A stretch of 64,000 bases of DNA, taken from positions 3,893,968-3,957,967 of the forward strand of contig CP036424.1 in assembly GCA_007745835.1 (NCBI GenBank), written 5' to 3'. The position numbers were made by a program, and so were the translations under genes. The notes under the pieces were generated by a model. The model was not told where the DNA came from. It worked only from the letters and a program-made list of their open reading frames with translations, and did not search any database. Position 1 is the first letter of the stretch; every line of letters starts with the position of its first letter. Below are positions 1 to 7,930 of the stretch, piece by piece. Origin of the DNA: Planctomycetes bacterium MalM25 (GTDB lineage Bacteria > Planctomycetota > Planctomycetia > Pirellulales > Lacipirellulaceae).

Positions 1-6
1 ATCATC

Positions 7-669
7 ATGAACGACCTCCCCATCATCGTCGGCGTCACGGGCGCCAGCGGCGCGGCGTATGCCGTGCGGCTGGTCGACGTGCTGCTCCGCGCGGGGCGGG
101 ACGTGCACCTGTCGATCAGCCCCAGCGGCGCCGCCGTCATCAAGCAAGAGTTGGGAATTGAGATCGACCTCCAAGACTTTGACCCCGACACCCTGAACCC
201 CAACCGAGTCCCCTACCTGCCCGCGCCTCAGCCGTCGGCGGAAGCCGACCGACCGCCCCGCGGAACGCTCCGCCACTTCCACCACGGCGACTTCATGGCC
301 CCCATGGCGAGCGGCTCGTTCCTGTCGGGTGGCATGGCCCTCTGCCCGTGCAGCGGCACCACACTCTCGGCGATCGCCGCCGGCGCCGCGGGCAACCTGA
401 TCCAGCGCGCCGCCGAGGTGCAGCTCAAGGAGCGCCGCCCGCTGGTGCTCGTGCCGCGGGAGACACCCGTCTCGCTAACGCACATCGACAACATGCGGCG
501 GGCGACCGAGGCGGGCGCGGTCGTCCTCCCCGCCGCCCCCGGCTGGTACCACGGGGTCGATTCGCTGGCGGACCTGGTCGACTTCGTCGTCGGGCGGATC
601 TGCGACCAACTCGGCGTGCGGAACGCGCTGATCAACCGCTGGGGCGAAGAGCCACCCGAGAAGGCCTGA
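7..669 (+). CDS. ubiX: UbiX/Pad1-type flavin prenyltransferase
   Basis: Flavin prenyltransferases join dimethylallyl phosphate to FMN to make the prenylated flavin used by UbiD-type decarboxylases. The 220-residue protein opens with the family's nucleotide-binding start (IIVGVTGASGAAYAVRL, residues 6-22). It keeps the Ser/Gly-rich region near residues 103-130 (SGSFLSGGMALCPCSGTTLSAIAAG) and the late RRPLVLVPRETPVS block. Family length is about 190-210; the small excess is a loop near residues 58-85. The next genes are a UbiA prenyltransferase and aminofutalosine synthase, so the likely role is in the futalosine menaquinone route, where the equivalent is called MqnM. The partner UbiD/MqnL is not in the window. 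The stop codon lies inside a palindromic repeat. Confidence 0.93.
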   Translation: MNDLPIIVGVTGASGAAYAVRLVDVLLRAGRDVHLSISPSGAAVIKQELGIEIDLQDFDPDTLNPNRVPYLPAPQPSAEADRPPRGTLRHFHHGDFMAPMASGSFLSGGMALCPCSGTTLSAIAAGAAGNLIQRAAEVQLKERRPLVLVPRETPVSLTHIDNMRRATEAGAVVLPAAPGWYHGVDSLADLVDFVVGRICDQLGVRNALINRWGEEPPEKA

Positions 670-841
670 AAGGCCGCGATATGAAAGCCCAGGGCGCCGC
701 CCTGGGGATCGTGCCCCCATAAAACGCGAGAGCCCTGAAAGGGCGTCACCTTATTAAGCCCTTTCAGGGCTCGACCTCGACACCACCATCCCCATCCCCA
801 GGGCGTTGCCCTGGGCTATCGTCGGCGGGCCCTTCAGGCCC
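664..841. repeat. Nested palindromic intergenic repeat between ubiX and ubiA
   Basis: The space between the two genes is almost entirely a nested inverted repeat. The inner arms are at 729-744 and 758-772 (GAGCCCTGAAAGGGC and its complement). The outer arms, near 664-706 and 795-841, each contain a CCCAGGGC-N-GCCCTGGG palindrome and match each other imperfectly in reverse complement. The left edge contains the ubiX stop codon and the right edge ends about 12 bases before the ubiA ATG. It could fold in RNA as a large hairpin. It looks like a dispersed repeat element; no other copy is present in this window. Confidence 0.75.
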
Positions 842-853
842 GGGCGCTTCGCG

Positions 854-1804
854 ATGCTCCAGACGCTCCGCCACCTCCTGTCGCTCATCCGCTTCAGCCA
901 CACGCTGTTCGCGCTGCCGTTCGCGCTGCTCGCGATGGGAATGGCTGGACGCCGAACCAGCTACGAAACAGAACTTGCTTGGCGTTGCGGCAACGAGATA
1001 TTCGACTGGTACTTTGGTGACATGAGGGCGTTGGCAGGCATCCTGCTCTGCATGGTCTTCGCCCGCTCAGCCGCGATGGCGTTCAACCGCCTCGTCGACC
1101 GCAAGATCGACGCGGCGAACCCCCGCACGGCCGGCCGGCACATCCCGGCCGGGATCCTCAGCGCCGGGCAGGTGACCGCGTTCACGCTGATCACGTCGCT
1201 CGGCTTCGTCGCCAGCACGCTGTTGTTCTGGCCAAACTGGTTGCCGCTCGCGCTCAGCGTGCCGGTCCTGCTGTGGCTGTGCGGCTACAGCTACGCGAAG
1301 CGGTTCACGTCGCTCGCCCACTACTGGCTCGGCGTGGCGCTTGGGCTCTCGCCGGTGGCGGCTTGGATCGCCATCCGGGGCGAGGCGGTCCTCGCCGACC
1401 CGGCGGACCTGCTCCCCGCCGCCGTGCTCGGGGGGGCCGTGCTGGCATGGGTCGGCGGCTTCGACGTCCTCTACGCCTGCCAGGACTACGAGTACGACAA
1501 GTCGATCGGCCTCCACAGCCTGCCGGCGAAGCTCGGCGTCCGCGGCGCGCTGCGCCTCGCCGCGATGAGCCACGCCGTCGCCGTCCTGCTGTTGGCCCTG
1601 CTGCCGCTGGTCTACCCACCCTTCGGCGTGGTCTACTGGACGGGCGTCGCGGCGGTCGCGGCGCTGCTGGTCTACGAGCACTGGCTTGTACGTCCCGACG
1701 ATGACGACTTCAACGTGGACCGCGTGAACGTCGCGTTTTTCAACGTCAACGCCGTGATCAGCCTGGGGCTGTTGGCGGTTGGTGTCGTCGACTTGCTGCT
1801 TTGA
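854..1804 (+). CDS. mqnP: UbiA-family prenyltransferase (MqnP-like)
   Basis: This is an integral membrane enzyme predicted to attach a polyprenyl chain to the aromatic menaquinone precursor. It has about eight hydrophobic helices. The two Asp-rich substrate motifs of the family are present as NRLVDRKID after helix 2 and DYEYDKSIG further on. The ATG at 854 was preferred over an in-frame upstream start because it begins MLQTLRHLLSLIRFSHTLFALPF, the normal family start; this gives 316 residues. An insertion of roughly 15-20 residues (around GRRTSYETELAWRCGNEIF) sits in the loop after the first helix and has visibly lower GC than the flanks. The neighbours ubiX and mqnE support a menaquinone rather than ubiquinone role. 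Confidence 0.9.
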   Translation: MLQTLRHLLSLIRFSHTLFALPFALLAMGMAGRRTSYETELAWRCGNEIFDWYFGDMRALAGILLCMVFARSAAMAFNRLVDRKIDAANPRTAGRHIPAGILSAGQVTAFTLITSLGFVASTLLFWPNWLPLALSVPVLLWLCGYSYAKRFTSLAHYWLGVALGLSPVAAWIAIRGEAVLADPADLLPAAVLGGAVLAWVGGFDVLYACQDYEYDKSIGLHSLPAKLGVRGALRLAAMSHAVAVLLLALLPLVYPPFGVVYWTGVAAVAALLVYEHWLVRPDDDDFNVDRVNVAFFNVNAVISLGLLAVGVVDLLL

Positions 1805-1818
1805 ATCCTTAAGAGTTG

Positions 1819-1886
1819 CACGCAAAGGCGCGAAGGCGCAAAGAAATCAAGACCCTTAATCCTTTGCGCCTTCGCGCCTTTGCGTG
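1819..1886. repeat. 25-base perfect inverted repeat, 18-base loop
   Basis: Arms at 1819-1843 and 1862-1886 are perfect reverse complements. The core is CACGCAAAGGCGCGAAGGCG. The element fills the ubiA-mqnE spacer. A closely related element with inverted order of arms lies at 7619-7688, so this is a dispersed family. In RNA it would form a strong hairpin between the two genes, but no U-tract follows, so a terminator role is not supported. Confidence 0.85.
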
Positions 1887-1912
1887 AGGCCTATTCGGTT
1901 TGAATTGAAGCG

Positions 1913-3058
<1,146 letters not shown>

Positions 3059-3065
3059 GCCGTAA

Positions 3066-3180
3066 CTCCCTCCCCTCGATGGGGAGGGCCGGGGAGGGGT
3101 GAAAAACCCGGGTACCCGCGTCGCCCCCCTCCCCCCGGCCTTCAAGGAGACGCGGCCTCCCCACAAGGGGGAGGGGAACA
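3066..3180. repeat. CCTCCCC/GGGGAGG palindromic repeat, copy 1
   Basis: An intergenic palindrome with CTCCCTCCCC at the left and GGGGAGGGG at the right, centred on GGGTACCCG at about 3109-3117. The copy at 62306-62402 shares the same outer arms, the GGGTACCCG centre, the following TCGCCCCC and the CCACAAGGGGGAGGGG end. Copy 1 carries an extra GC-rich stretch of about 25 bases in its right half. A third, more divergent relative lies at 4738-4836. Confidence 0.75.
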
Positions 3181-3191
3181 CCCTCTCGACG

Positions 3192-3266
3192 GCGAGCCGG
3201 CCACGTCAGTGGTCGGTGGAATCCGGGCACCCGCTTCAACACCGACCACTCACGTGGCCGGCTCGC
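3192..3266. repeat. Inverted repeat, GCGAGCCGGCCACGT arms
   Basis: Arms at 3192-3218 and 3240-3266 are reverse complements apart from one bulged base (GCGAGCCGGCCACGT plus AGTGGTCGGTG). The element sits between the CCTCCCC-type palindrome and the inverted repeat that bounds the SUKH gene, so three different palindromes are stacked in the 286-base space after mqnE. Confidence 0.75.
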
Positions 3267-3295
3267 AGTCTTTCGCTTCGATGGTCTGAAACCGT

Positions 3296-3319
3296 GTAGG
3301 ATGGGTGCTCGCACCCATC
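3296..3319. repeat. Left 24-base inverted repeat of SUKH gene cassette
   Basis: This 24-base sequence (GTAGGATGGGTGCTCGCACC then CATC) is the exact reverse complement of 3730-3753. It contains an internal near-palindrome (GATGGGTGC/GCACCCATC). The pair encloses only the SMI1/KNR4-like gene. Confidence 0.85.
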
Positions 3320-3344
3320 AAGGGCTGACGATCCAAGCCAAACT

Positions 3345-3722
3345 ATGCCGATCTGCACGAAACGAGAGATTGCGCAGCTAGAGCGGCAGTACTCGGTTCA
3401 GTTGCCGGCGATTTACAAGGCGTTTCTCTTGGGCAGCTATCCCGATGTCGAAGCCCGGCTGGTCGGCTCCGACATCGACATGCGCTATCTGCCCGAGATA
3501 CGCAGATGGGCTCAGGAGTTGCTCGTCGAGAACGACGTTGGCCACCAACTCCCTTCGGATAGCTTCGTGTTCCTGATGCACCAGGGATATCAGTTCATGT
3601 ACTTTCCTTGTGACGGCACCGATAACCCTCCCGTCTTCTATTACCTCGAAGGCGATGAAAAGCCGAGGTTGATATTTGAACGGTTCTCCGAATGGATCGC
3701 TTCATTTAGCAGAGGCTCGTAA
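3345..3722 (+). CDS. SMI1/KNR4 (SUKH) family protein, orphan immunity-like
   Basis: The 125-residue protein has the SUKH layout: an N-terminal helix (IAQLERQYSVQLPAIYKAFLL), the central LPSDSFVFLMHQGYQFMYFPC segment, and the late PPVFYYLEGDEKPRLIFERFSEWI. In bacteria this fold is commonly the immunity partner of polymorphic toxins, but it also has other binding roles. No toxin gene is adjacent: mqnE is upstream and an ABC ATPase lies on the other strand downstream. Base composition is lower in GC than the neighbours. Perfect 24-base inverted repeats flank the gene on both sides, which suggests it was acquired as a unit. The start ATG is at 3345. Confidence 0.8.
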   Translation: MPICTKREIAQLERQYSVQLPAIYKAFLLGSYPDVEARLVGSDIDMRYLPEIRRWAQELLVENDVGHQLPSDSFVFLMHQGYQFMYFPCDGTDNPPVFYYLEGDEKPRLIFERFSEWIASFSRGS

Positions 3723-3729
3723 TTCAGAC

Positions 3730-3753
3730 GATGGGTGCGAGCACCCATCCTAC
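3730..3753. repeat. Right 24-base inverted repeat of SUKH gene cassette
   Basis: Exact reverse complement of 3296-3319. It begins seven bases after the SUKH stop codon and ends three bases before the stop of the convergent ABC ATPase gene. Confidence 0.85.
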
Positions 3754-3756
3754 GGA

Positions 3757-4683
3757 TCAAGTCACCAACCCCTTGGTCACCATCATGAACACGTCCTCGA
3801 GCGTCGGCTCGCGGTCGGCGAAGGAGACGAGGCCGACTTTGCCCGCCACGAGTTGATGCAGCAGCCGGGCGACCTCTTTATCGCCGCCGCCGTACTCGAT
3901 CACCACGCCGCGGGTCTCCTCCTGCACGCTGCGCACGAGCGGGTCGCTCCGCACCAGGCTCACGCCCGCCGTCGGGTCGCCGGCGAAGCGGATCTCGAGG
4001 CGGCGGTGCTTCTGGATCTGGCGGTAGACCTTGTCGATCGGGCCGTGCATCAGCAGCTTGCCCCGCTCGATGATGCCGATCGACGTGCAGATGTCGGCCA
4101 GCTCGGTGAGGATGTGGCTGGAGATGAGGATCGTCTTGCCCATCTTGCGGAGCTCCTTGAGCAGCGCCTTCACCTCCAGGCGGGCCCGCGGGTCAAGGCC
4201 GCTCGCGGGCTCGTCGAGGATCAGCACGGGCGGGTCGTGGACGAGGGTCTTCGCGAGGCAGAGCCGCTGCTTCATGCCGCGCGACAGGCCGTTCACGTAG
4301 TCGTCCCGCTTATGAGTCAAATCGAGCAGCTCGAGCACGTCGCCGATGATCGCCTTGCGCTGCGAGCGCGGCACCTCGTAAGCGACCGAGAAGAAGTCGA
4401 GGAACTCCCACACCTTCATGCCGTCGTACACGCCGAACATGTCGGGCATGTAGCCAATCGAACGCCGGACGGCGATCGGGTCGTCGACGACCGAGTGCCC
4501 GTTGACGGTCGCCTCGCCGTGGGTGGCGCGGAGCAGCGTGGCGAGGAAGCGGATCGTGGTGCTCTTGCCGGCGCCGTTGGGGCCGATGAAGCCGAACAGC
4601 TCCCCCTCGCCGATCGAGAGGTCGAGGTTCTCGACCGCCACGAAGTCGCCGTACGATTTTCCGAAGCCGCGGATTTCAATCAT
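3757..4683 (-). CDS. ABC transporter ATP-binding protein
   Basis: A 308-residue cytoplasmic ATPase. Walker A is GPNGAGKST (residues 34-42), the signature motif is LSRGMKQRL, and Walker B is VLILDEPASGLD, followed by the switch region TILISSHIL. The N-terminal MIEIRGFGKSYGDFVAVENL and the C-terminal extension of about 90 residues are typical of ATPases for ABC-2 type exporters or GldA-like systems. No classical permease gene is adjacent. The upstream gene on the same strand (ends 4879) encodes a large lipoprotein-like protein with two late membrane segments and is the probable partner. The 195-base spacer between them is filled by repeats. Confidence 0.9.
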   Translation of the reverse strand: MIEIRGFGKSYGDFVAVENLDLSIGEGELFGFIGPNGAGKSTTIRFLATLLRATHGEATVNGHSVVDDPIAVRRSIGYMPDMFGVYDGMKVWEFLDFFSVAYEVPRSQRKAIIGDVLELLDLTHKRDDYVNGLSRGMKQRLCLAKTLVHDPPVLILDEPASGLDPRARLEVKALLKELRKMGKTILISSHILTELADICTSIGIIERGKLLMHGPIDKVYRQIQKHRRLEIRFAGDPTAGVSLVRSDPLVRSVQEETRGVVIEYGGGDKEVARLLHQLVAGKVGLVSFADREPTLEDVFMMVTKGLVT

Positions 4684-4699
4684 GTCTGTTCTTTATTCT

Positions 4700-4882
4700 T
4701 TCACCACGGAGAGCACAGAGAACACGGAGATGATTTTATTCCCCTCCCTTTCAGGGAGGGGCTAGGGGAGGGTTGCGGTTCGCGAGATCGCACTCCTCGC
4801 CCAGACTCTCTCCCCCAAGGGAGAAGGGCTTTAGAACCGCTTCAAAAAGCTTCTCTGTGGTCTCTGTGCTCTCCGTGGTTAA
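4700..4882. repeat. Nested inverted repeats (ACCACGGAG arms around CCTCCCC palindrome)
   Basis: Outer arms at 4700-4730 (TTCACCACGGAGAGCACAGA...) and 4852-4882 (...CTGTGCTCTCCGTGGTTAA) are imperfect reverse complements. Inside lies a CCCTCCCTTTCAGGGAGGGG palindrome from about 4738 to 4836, related to the repeats at 3066 and 62306. The outer family recurs as an inverted pair around the gene at 26444-27001. The right arm supplies the stop codon (4879-4881) of the upstream minus-strand gene. Confidence 0.78.
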
Positions 4883-7497
4883 TTCTTAGCGATGTCGAGT
4901 GGGTTGTTCGCGTCGGACCGGGGGGCGGGGATCGGGCCGTAGCTCAGGTGGCCGACGATCAGCGTCTGGCCCTTCTGCTGTGAGGCCTCGGGCGTGATCG
5001 TGACGCCGGGCATCAGGCGGTCGGTGAGCGCGATGACGCGGCGTTCGCCCGGCTCGAAGCGGGCCGGGTCGACCGCCAGGCGGACGAGCGCGTCGATCCC
5101 GAAGGCCTCCTCGTCGTCGTCCCGCAGGGCTTGGGCGTCGGCTCGTTCTTTGGCGAAGGGGAGCGGCGGGGCGGCTTCGCCTTCGGGCGTGGCCGTTTCG
5201 TCGACGGGGAAGAAGACGACGTTGGCCGTCGCGCCGGAGGCCATCTCGCCGATCCAGCAGCCCTCCAGGCGGGGCGCCCCCTTCAGGCCGTCGGGACGGC
5301 CGACGACCATCACGTCGCGCAGTGGCCAATTGGTCCGGTTCTCGATCCGCAGCCCGCCCCCCGCGCCGCGGTCGAGCCGGAGCGAGCCGGGCACGCTCGA
5401 GCCGGGCACGCCCTGCGCGGCGAGGTCGAGCATCTCGTCGCTGCGGACGAACTCGGCGGTCGCTGACGAGATGGCGAGGTCCTTGAGCCGCGCCTTCTCA
5501 AGCCGCTCGTAAGCGACCTCCGCGGGGCCGCTGAGCGAGTCGCTTGTGTCGCCGTCCGCGTTGCGGACGAAGGGCATCGCCACGGCGGGCGAGTCGAACT
5601 CCATCTCGTAGATCGACGAGAGCGACGTGTACAGCGCGGTGAACCGGGTGAGCATGCCGCGGGGCGTGTCGGGCTGCAACTCGAGGACGGCGATCTCCGA
5701 ACGCGAGCGGACGAAGCCGATGTCGAGCTGCGCCTGCTGCACCACGGCCCACGCGCCGGCCAGAGCGATGATCGGCGCCGCGACCCAGGCGAGCTCGACG
5801 CGGCGGATCGCGGCGAAGAAGGCCCAGTTGGCGGGCACCAGGAAGAACAGGTACGCAGCCAGGCAACCGACGACGAAACTCGCCCCCGGGACCGACACGC
5901 CCGCCGACTCACGGAGCGTGTCACGCACCGCGCCGGAGACCAGGTTGTAATCACTCACCGCGCCGGCCCCGCCGGGCGTGGCGGGCGGAAGGAGTCGCAG
6001 GAAGCCGGTTGGCCCGGCCGCCGTCGGCACGGCCGGGGGCGGCCGGTTGGGGAAGGCGGGGGTGGTCTGGTCGCCGTACTCGGCGGGCCCGGTCCGCAGG
6101 GCGAGCGCCGTGTCCTTGGCGTGGGTGTCGCGGACGAAGGAACGGAAGCGGGTGTTGTGCAGCGGGCTGAGGTCGAGCGGTTTGTCATCGTCCGCCCAGC
6201 GGACGGCGACCTGCCCCAACGACGTACGTGGCACGAACCGCCGGGGGGGGCGGCGCAGCAGGGCGGCGTTCATGAAGTTCTCGTAGCCGGCCGTCCACGC
6301 GCGGAGGCGGCTGTCCGACACGTCCAGTGCCGAGACGATCACCCGGCCGCGCCCCACGCGCCGCTCTGCGAGCAGCTCCGACCCGCCCGGGAACCGGGTC
6401 ACGCCGTCGGTGAGCACCAGGTCGGCGGCGGTCCACGGATCGCCGGCGGCGAGCGGCTCGCCCCCCTTCCCGACCGACCACTGCGAGGCGAAGGCGACCA
6501 GCTCGCGCTGCGGGACCTCGCGCACGCCGTCGGCGAACGCCGGCAGGTGGGGCGCCAAGAAGCTGCCCCGCAACAGGTCGAGCGAGTCGGCGCCGTTGAC
6601 GAGGATCTGCCCGCCCCAGTTGAGCCAGTCAACGATGGCGTCGCGCTGCGCGGGGCGCAGCACCGCGGGGTCAACGTCGTCCCACAGCAGGTAAGCGACC
6701 GAGGTCCACGCCAACGGGTTGTCGGGAAGCGCGACCTCGCCCGAGGGGTCGTCCGTCGGCACCGCGACGACGCGGTAGTTGAGGCTCGGCTTCATCGAGG
6801 TCGCCGGGAAGGCGTCGAGCTCGATCCGGTCTTCCAGCGGCGCATCGACCGAGCGCAGCGCCTTCAAGAAACCGTACCGCTGCGGCTCCGAGGCGAGCAC
6901 CACAAAGTGGTACTGGTGCGACAGCAACCGCCGGAGGGGCGTCGCGTAGCCCGAGTCCGCCTGCACCGCGCCGGTGCGGCGGTCGCGGACGGTCGACTTC
7001 AGCCGGGGCGAGACGGCGGCCGAGTGGGGGCAGTAAAAGAGCGCGTCGACCGCCTTGATCGACTTGCTGGCGACGACCAGCGGCCGGCGGCTGACGAGCC
7101 GCAGCTCGGCGCCCCGGTCGGTGAGCAGCGGGCCGTTGCGGCCGACGACCTCGTAGCTGATGACGCCGTCGAAGTCCTTCGCGTTTGCCTGGGCGGTCTG
7201 CAACACGGCGTTCCAGTGCCCCGGCTTCACGAAGGCGGACAGAGCCTCCTCGCCGGCGGGCATCATCTTCGCGGGCGGGAGCTGCACCGGCCTGCGGAGG
7301 CGTTCCTCCTCTTCCTTCCGCTTCTCGCGCTCGATCCGCTCGGCCTCCTCCTTGGCGAGGCGGGCCTGCCGTTCGGCGGGCGTCTCGGCCCGGCAGCTGC
7401 AACCGGAGGACTGAACCACGAGCAGGACCGCGAGCAACGCGACGACTAACCCGGCCCAACTACGCCACGTTGCGGGTCGTTGATCGGGACGGGCCAT
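4879..7497 (-). CDS. Large lipoprotein-like protein, probable partner of the ABC ATPase
   Basis: I do not recognise a named family for this 872-residue protein. From the ATG at 7497 it has a hydrophobic signal ending in a possible lipobox (VVQSSGC, Cys33), then a charged Glu/Arg/Lys coiled-coil-like stretch (about residues 40-65). Around residues 265-390 is a region resembling the Rossmann-like amidotransferase/GldG-type fold (DAIVDWLNWGGQILVNGADS). Two hydrophobic helices lie near residues 540-600 (CLAAYLFFLVPANW; APIIALAGAWAVV). Its position directly before an ABC ATPase gene on the same strand suggests an ABC-associated auxiliary or GldG-like role; this is inference. An in-frame TTG at 7509 is an alternative start. 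Confidence 0.6.
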   Translation of the reverse strand: MARPDQRPATWRSWAGLVVALLAVLLVVQSSGCSCRAETPAERQARLAKEEAERIEREKRKEEEERLRRPVQLPPAKMMPAGEEALSAFVKPGHWNAVLQTAQANAKDFDGVISYEVVGRNGPLLTDRGAELRLVSRRPLVVASKSIKAVDALFYCPHSAAVSPRLKSTVRDRRTGAVQADSGYATPLRRLLSHQYHFVVLASEPQRYGFLKALRSVDAPLEDRIELDAFPATSMKPSLNYRVVAVPTDDPSGEVALPDNPLAWTSVAYLLWDDVDPAVLRPAQRDAIVDWLNWGGQILVNGADSLDLLRGSFLAPHLPAFADGVREVPQRELVAFASQWSVGKGGEPLAAGDPWTAADLVLTDGVTRFPGGSELLAERRVGRGRVIVSALDVSDSRLRAWTAGYENFMNAALLRRPPRRFVPRTSLGQVAVRWADDDKPLDLSPLHNTRFRSFVRDTHAKDTALALRTGPAEYGDQTTPAFPNRPPPAVPTAAGPTGFLRLLPPATPGGAGAVSDYNLVSGAVRDTLRESAGVSVPGASFVVGCLAAYLFFLVPANWAFFAAIRRVELAWVAAPIIALAGAWAVVQQAQLDIGFVRSRSEIAVLELQPDTPRGMLTRFTALYTSLSSIYEMEFDSPAVAMPFVRNADGDTSDSLSGPAEVAYERLEKARLKDLAISSATAEFVRSDEMLDLAAQGVPGSSVPGSLRLDRGAGGGLRIENRTNWPLRDVMVVGRPDGLKGAPRLEGCWIGEMASGATANVVFFPVDETATPEGEAAPPLPFAKERADAQALRDDDEEAFGIDALVRLAVDPARFEPGERRVIALTDRLMPGVTITPEASQQKGQTLIVGHLSYGPIPAPRSDANNPLDIAKN

Positions 7498-7618
7498 GCG
7501 GTCGGTCAAAGCGGTTAATCGGGCTCGTTTGGGAGTGCCCTATCATATACCGATTCCTAGTGCGTCTTCCGAGAAATCGCTTCCGCTGTCGTCCGAAGCC
7601 TTTACAAACCGTCCTTCT

Positions 7619-7688
7619 CTTTGCGTCTTCGCGCCTTGGCGTGAGACCGGATGAAGAAGACTTCACGCCAAGGCGCGAAGACGCAAAG
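7619..7688. repeat. 26-base perfect inverted repeat, 18-base loop
   Basis: Arms at 7619-7644 (CTTTGCGTCTTCGCGCCTTG plus GCGTGA) and 7663-7688 are perfect reverse complements. The sequence is a close relative of the element at 1819-1886 but with the arms in the opposite order, so the two are members of one dispersed family. Confidence 0.85.
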
Positions 7689-7784
7689 AAAAGACCGCGA
7701 GGGACCCCTCGGCCTCTCGGCTCAGGCACACGCCAAGGCGGTAACTTCGTAACGCCGTACTATCGCTGTACTATCGCTCAAACA

Positions 7785-7876
7785 CCGAGCCGCGCCCGTC
7801 AGGAAGCGTCCGTACCCTTGTCACTTATCGTGGGTTCAACGGCCCGCTCGGACGCTTCCTGACGGGCGCGGCTCGG
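7785..7876. repeat. 28-base perfect inverted repeat, 36-base loop
   Basis: Arms at 7785-7812 (CCGAGCCGCGCCCGTCAGGA plus AGCGTCCG) and 7849-7876 are perfect reverse complements. No second copy is seen in the window. It lies about 55 bases beyond the stop of the minus-strand permease gene and could act as a hairpin at that transcript's end, though no U-tract is present. Confidence 0.85.
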
Positions 7877-7930
7877 CAATCGAGTCCGTTACGACGCCGA
7901 AGTTTGCCTGGCGCGTGGTCGGAAACGGGC

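Larger units (their letters stand above)
7498..7930. other. 433-base intergenic region with two perfect inverted repeats
   Basis: This gap lies between the starts/ends of two minus-strand genes and has no convincing gene. It holds two perfect inverted repeats (7619-7688 and 7785-7876, listed separately). The remainder, including a short direct repeat of TACTATCGCT near 7758-7779, shows no recognised motif. A promoter for the 872-residue protein gene should lie at its left end, but no clear -35/-10 pair was seen. Confidence 0.6.

Noticed and set aside
3345-3722. SUKH gene as part of a toxin-immunity locus
   Set aside because: No toxin, Rhs/YD or secretion-effector gene is adjacent, so only the orphan call is supported.
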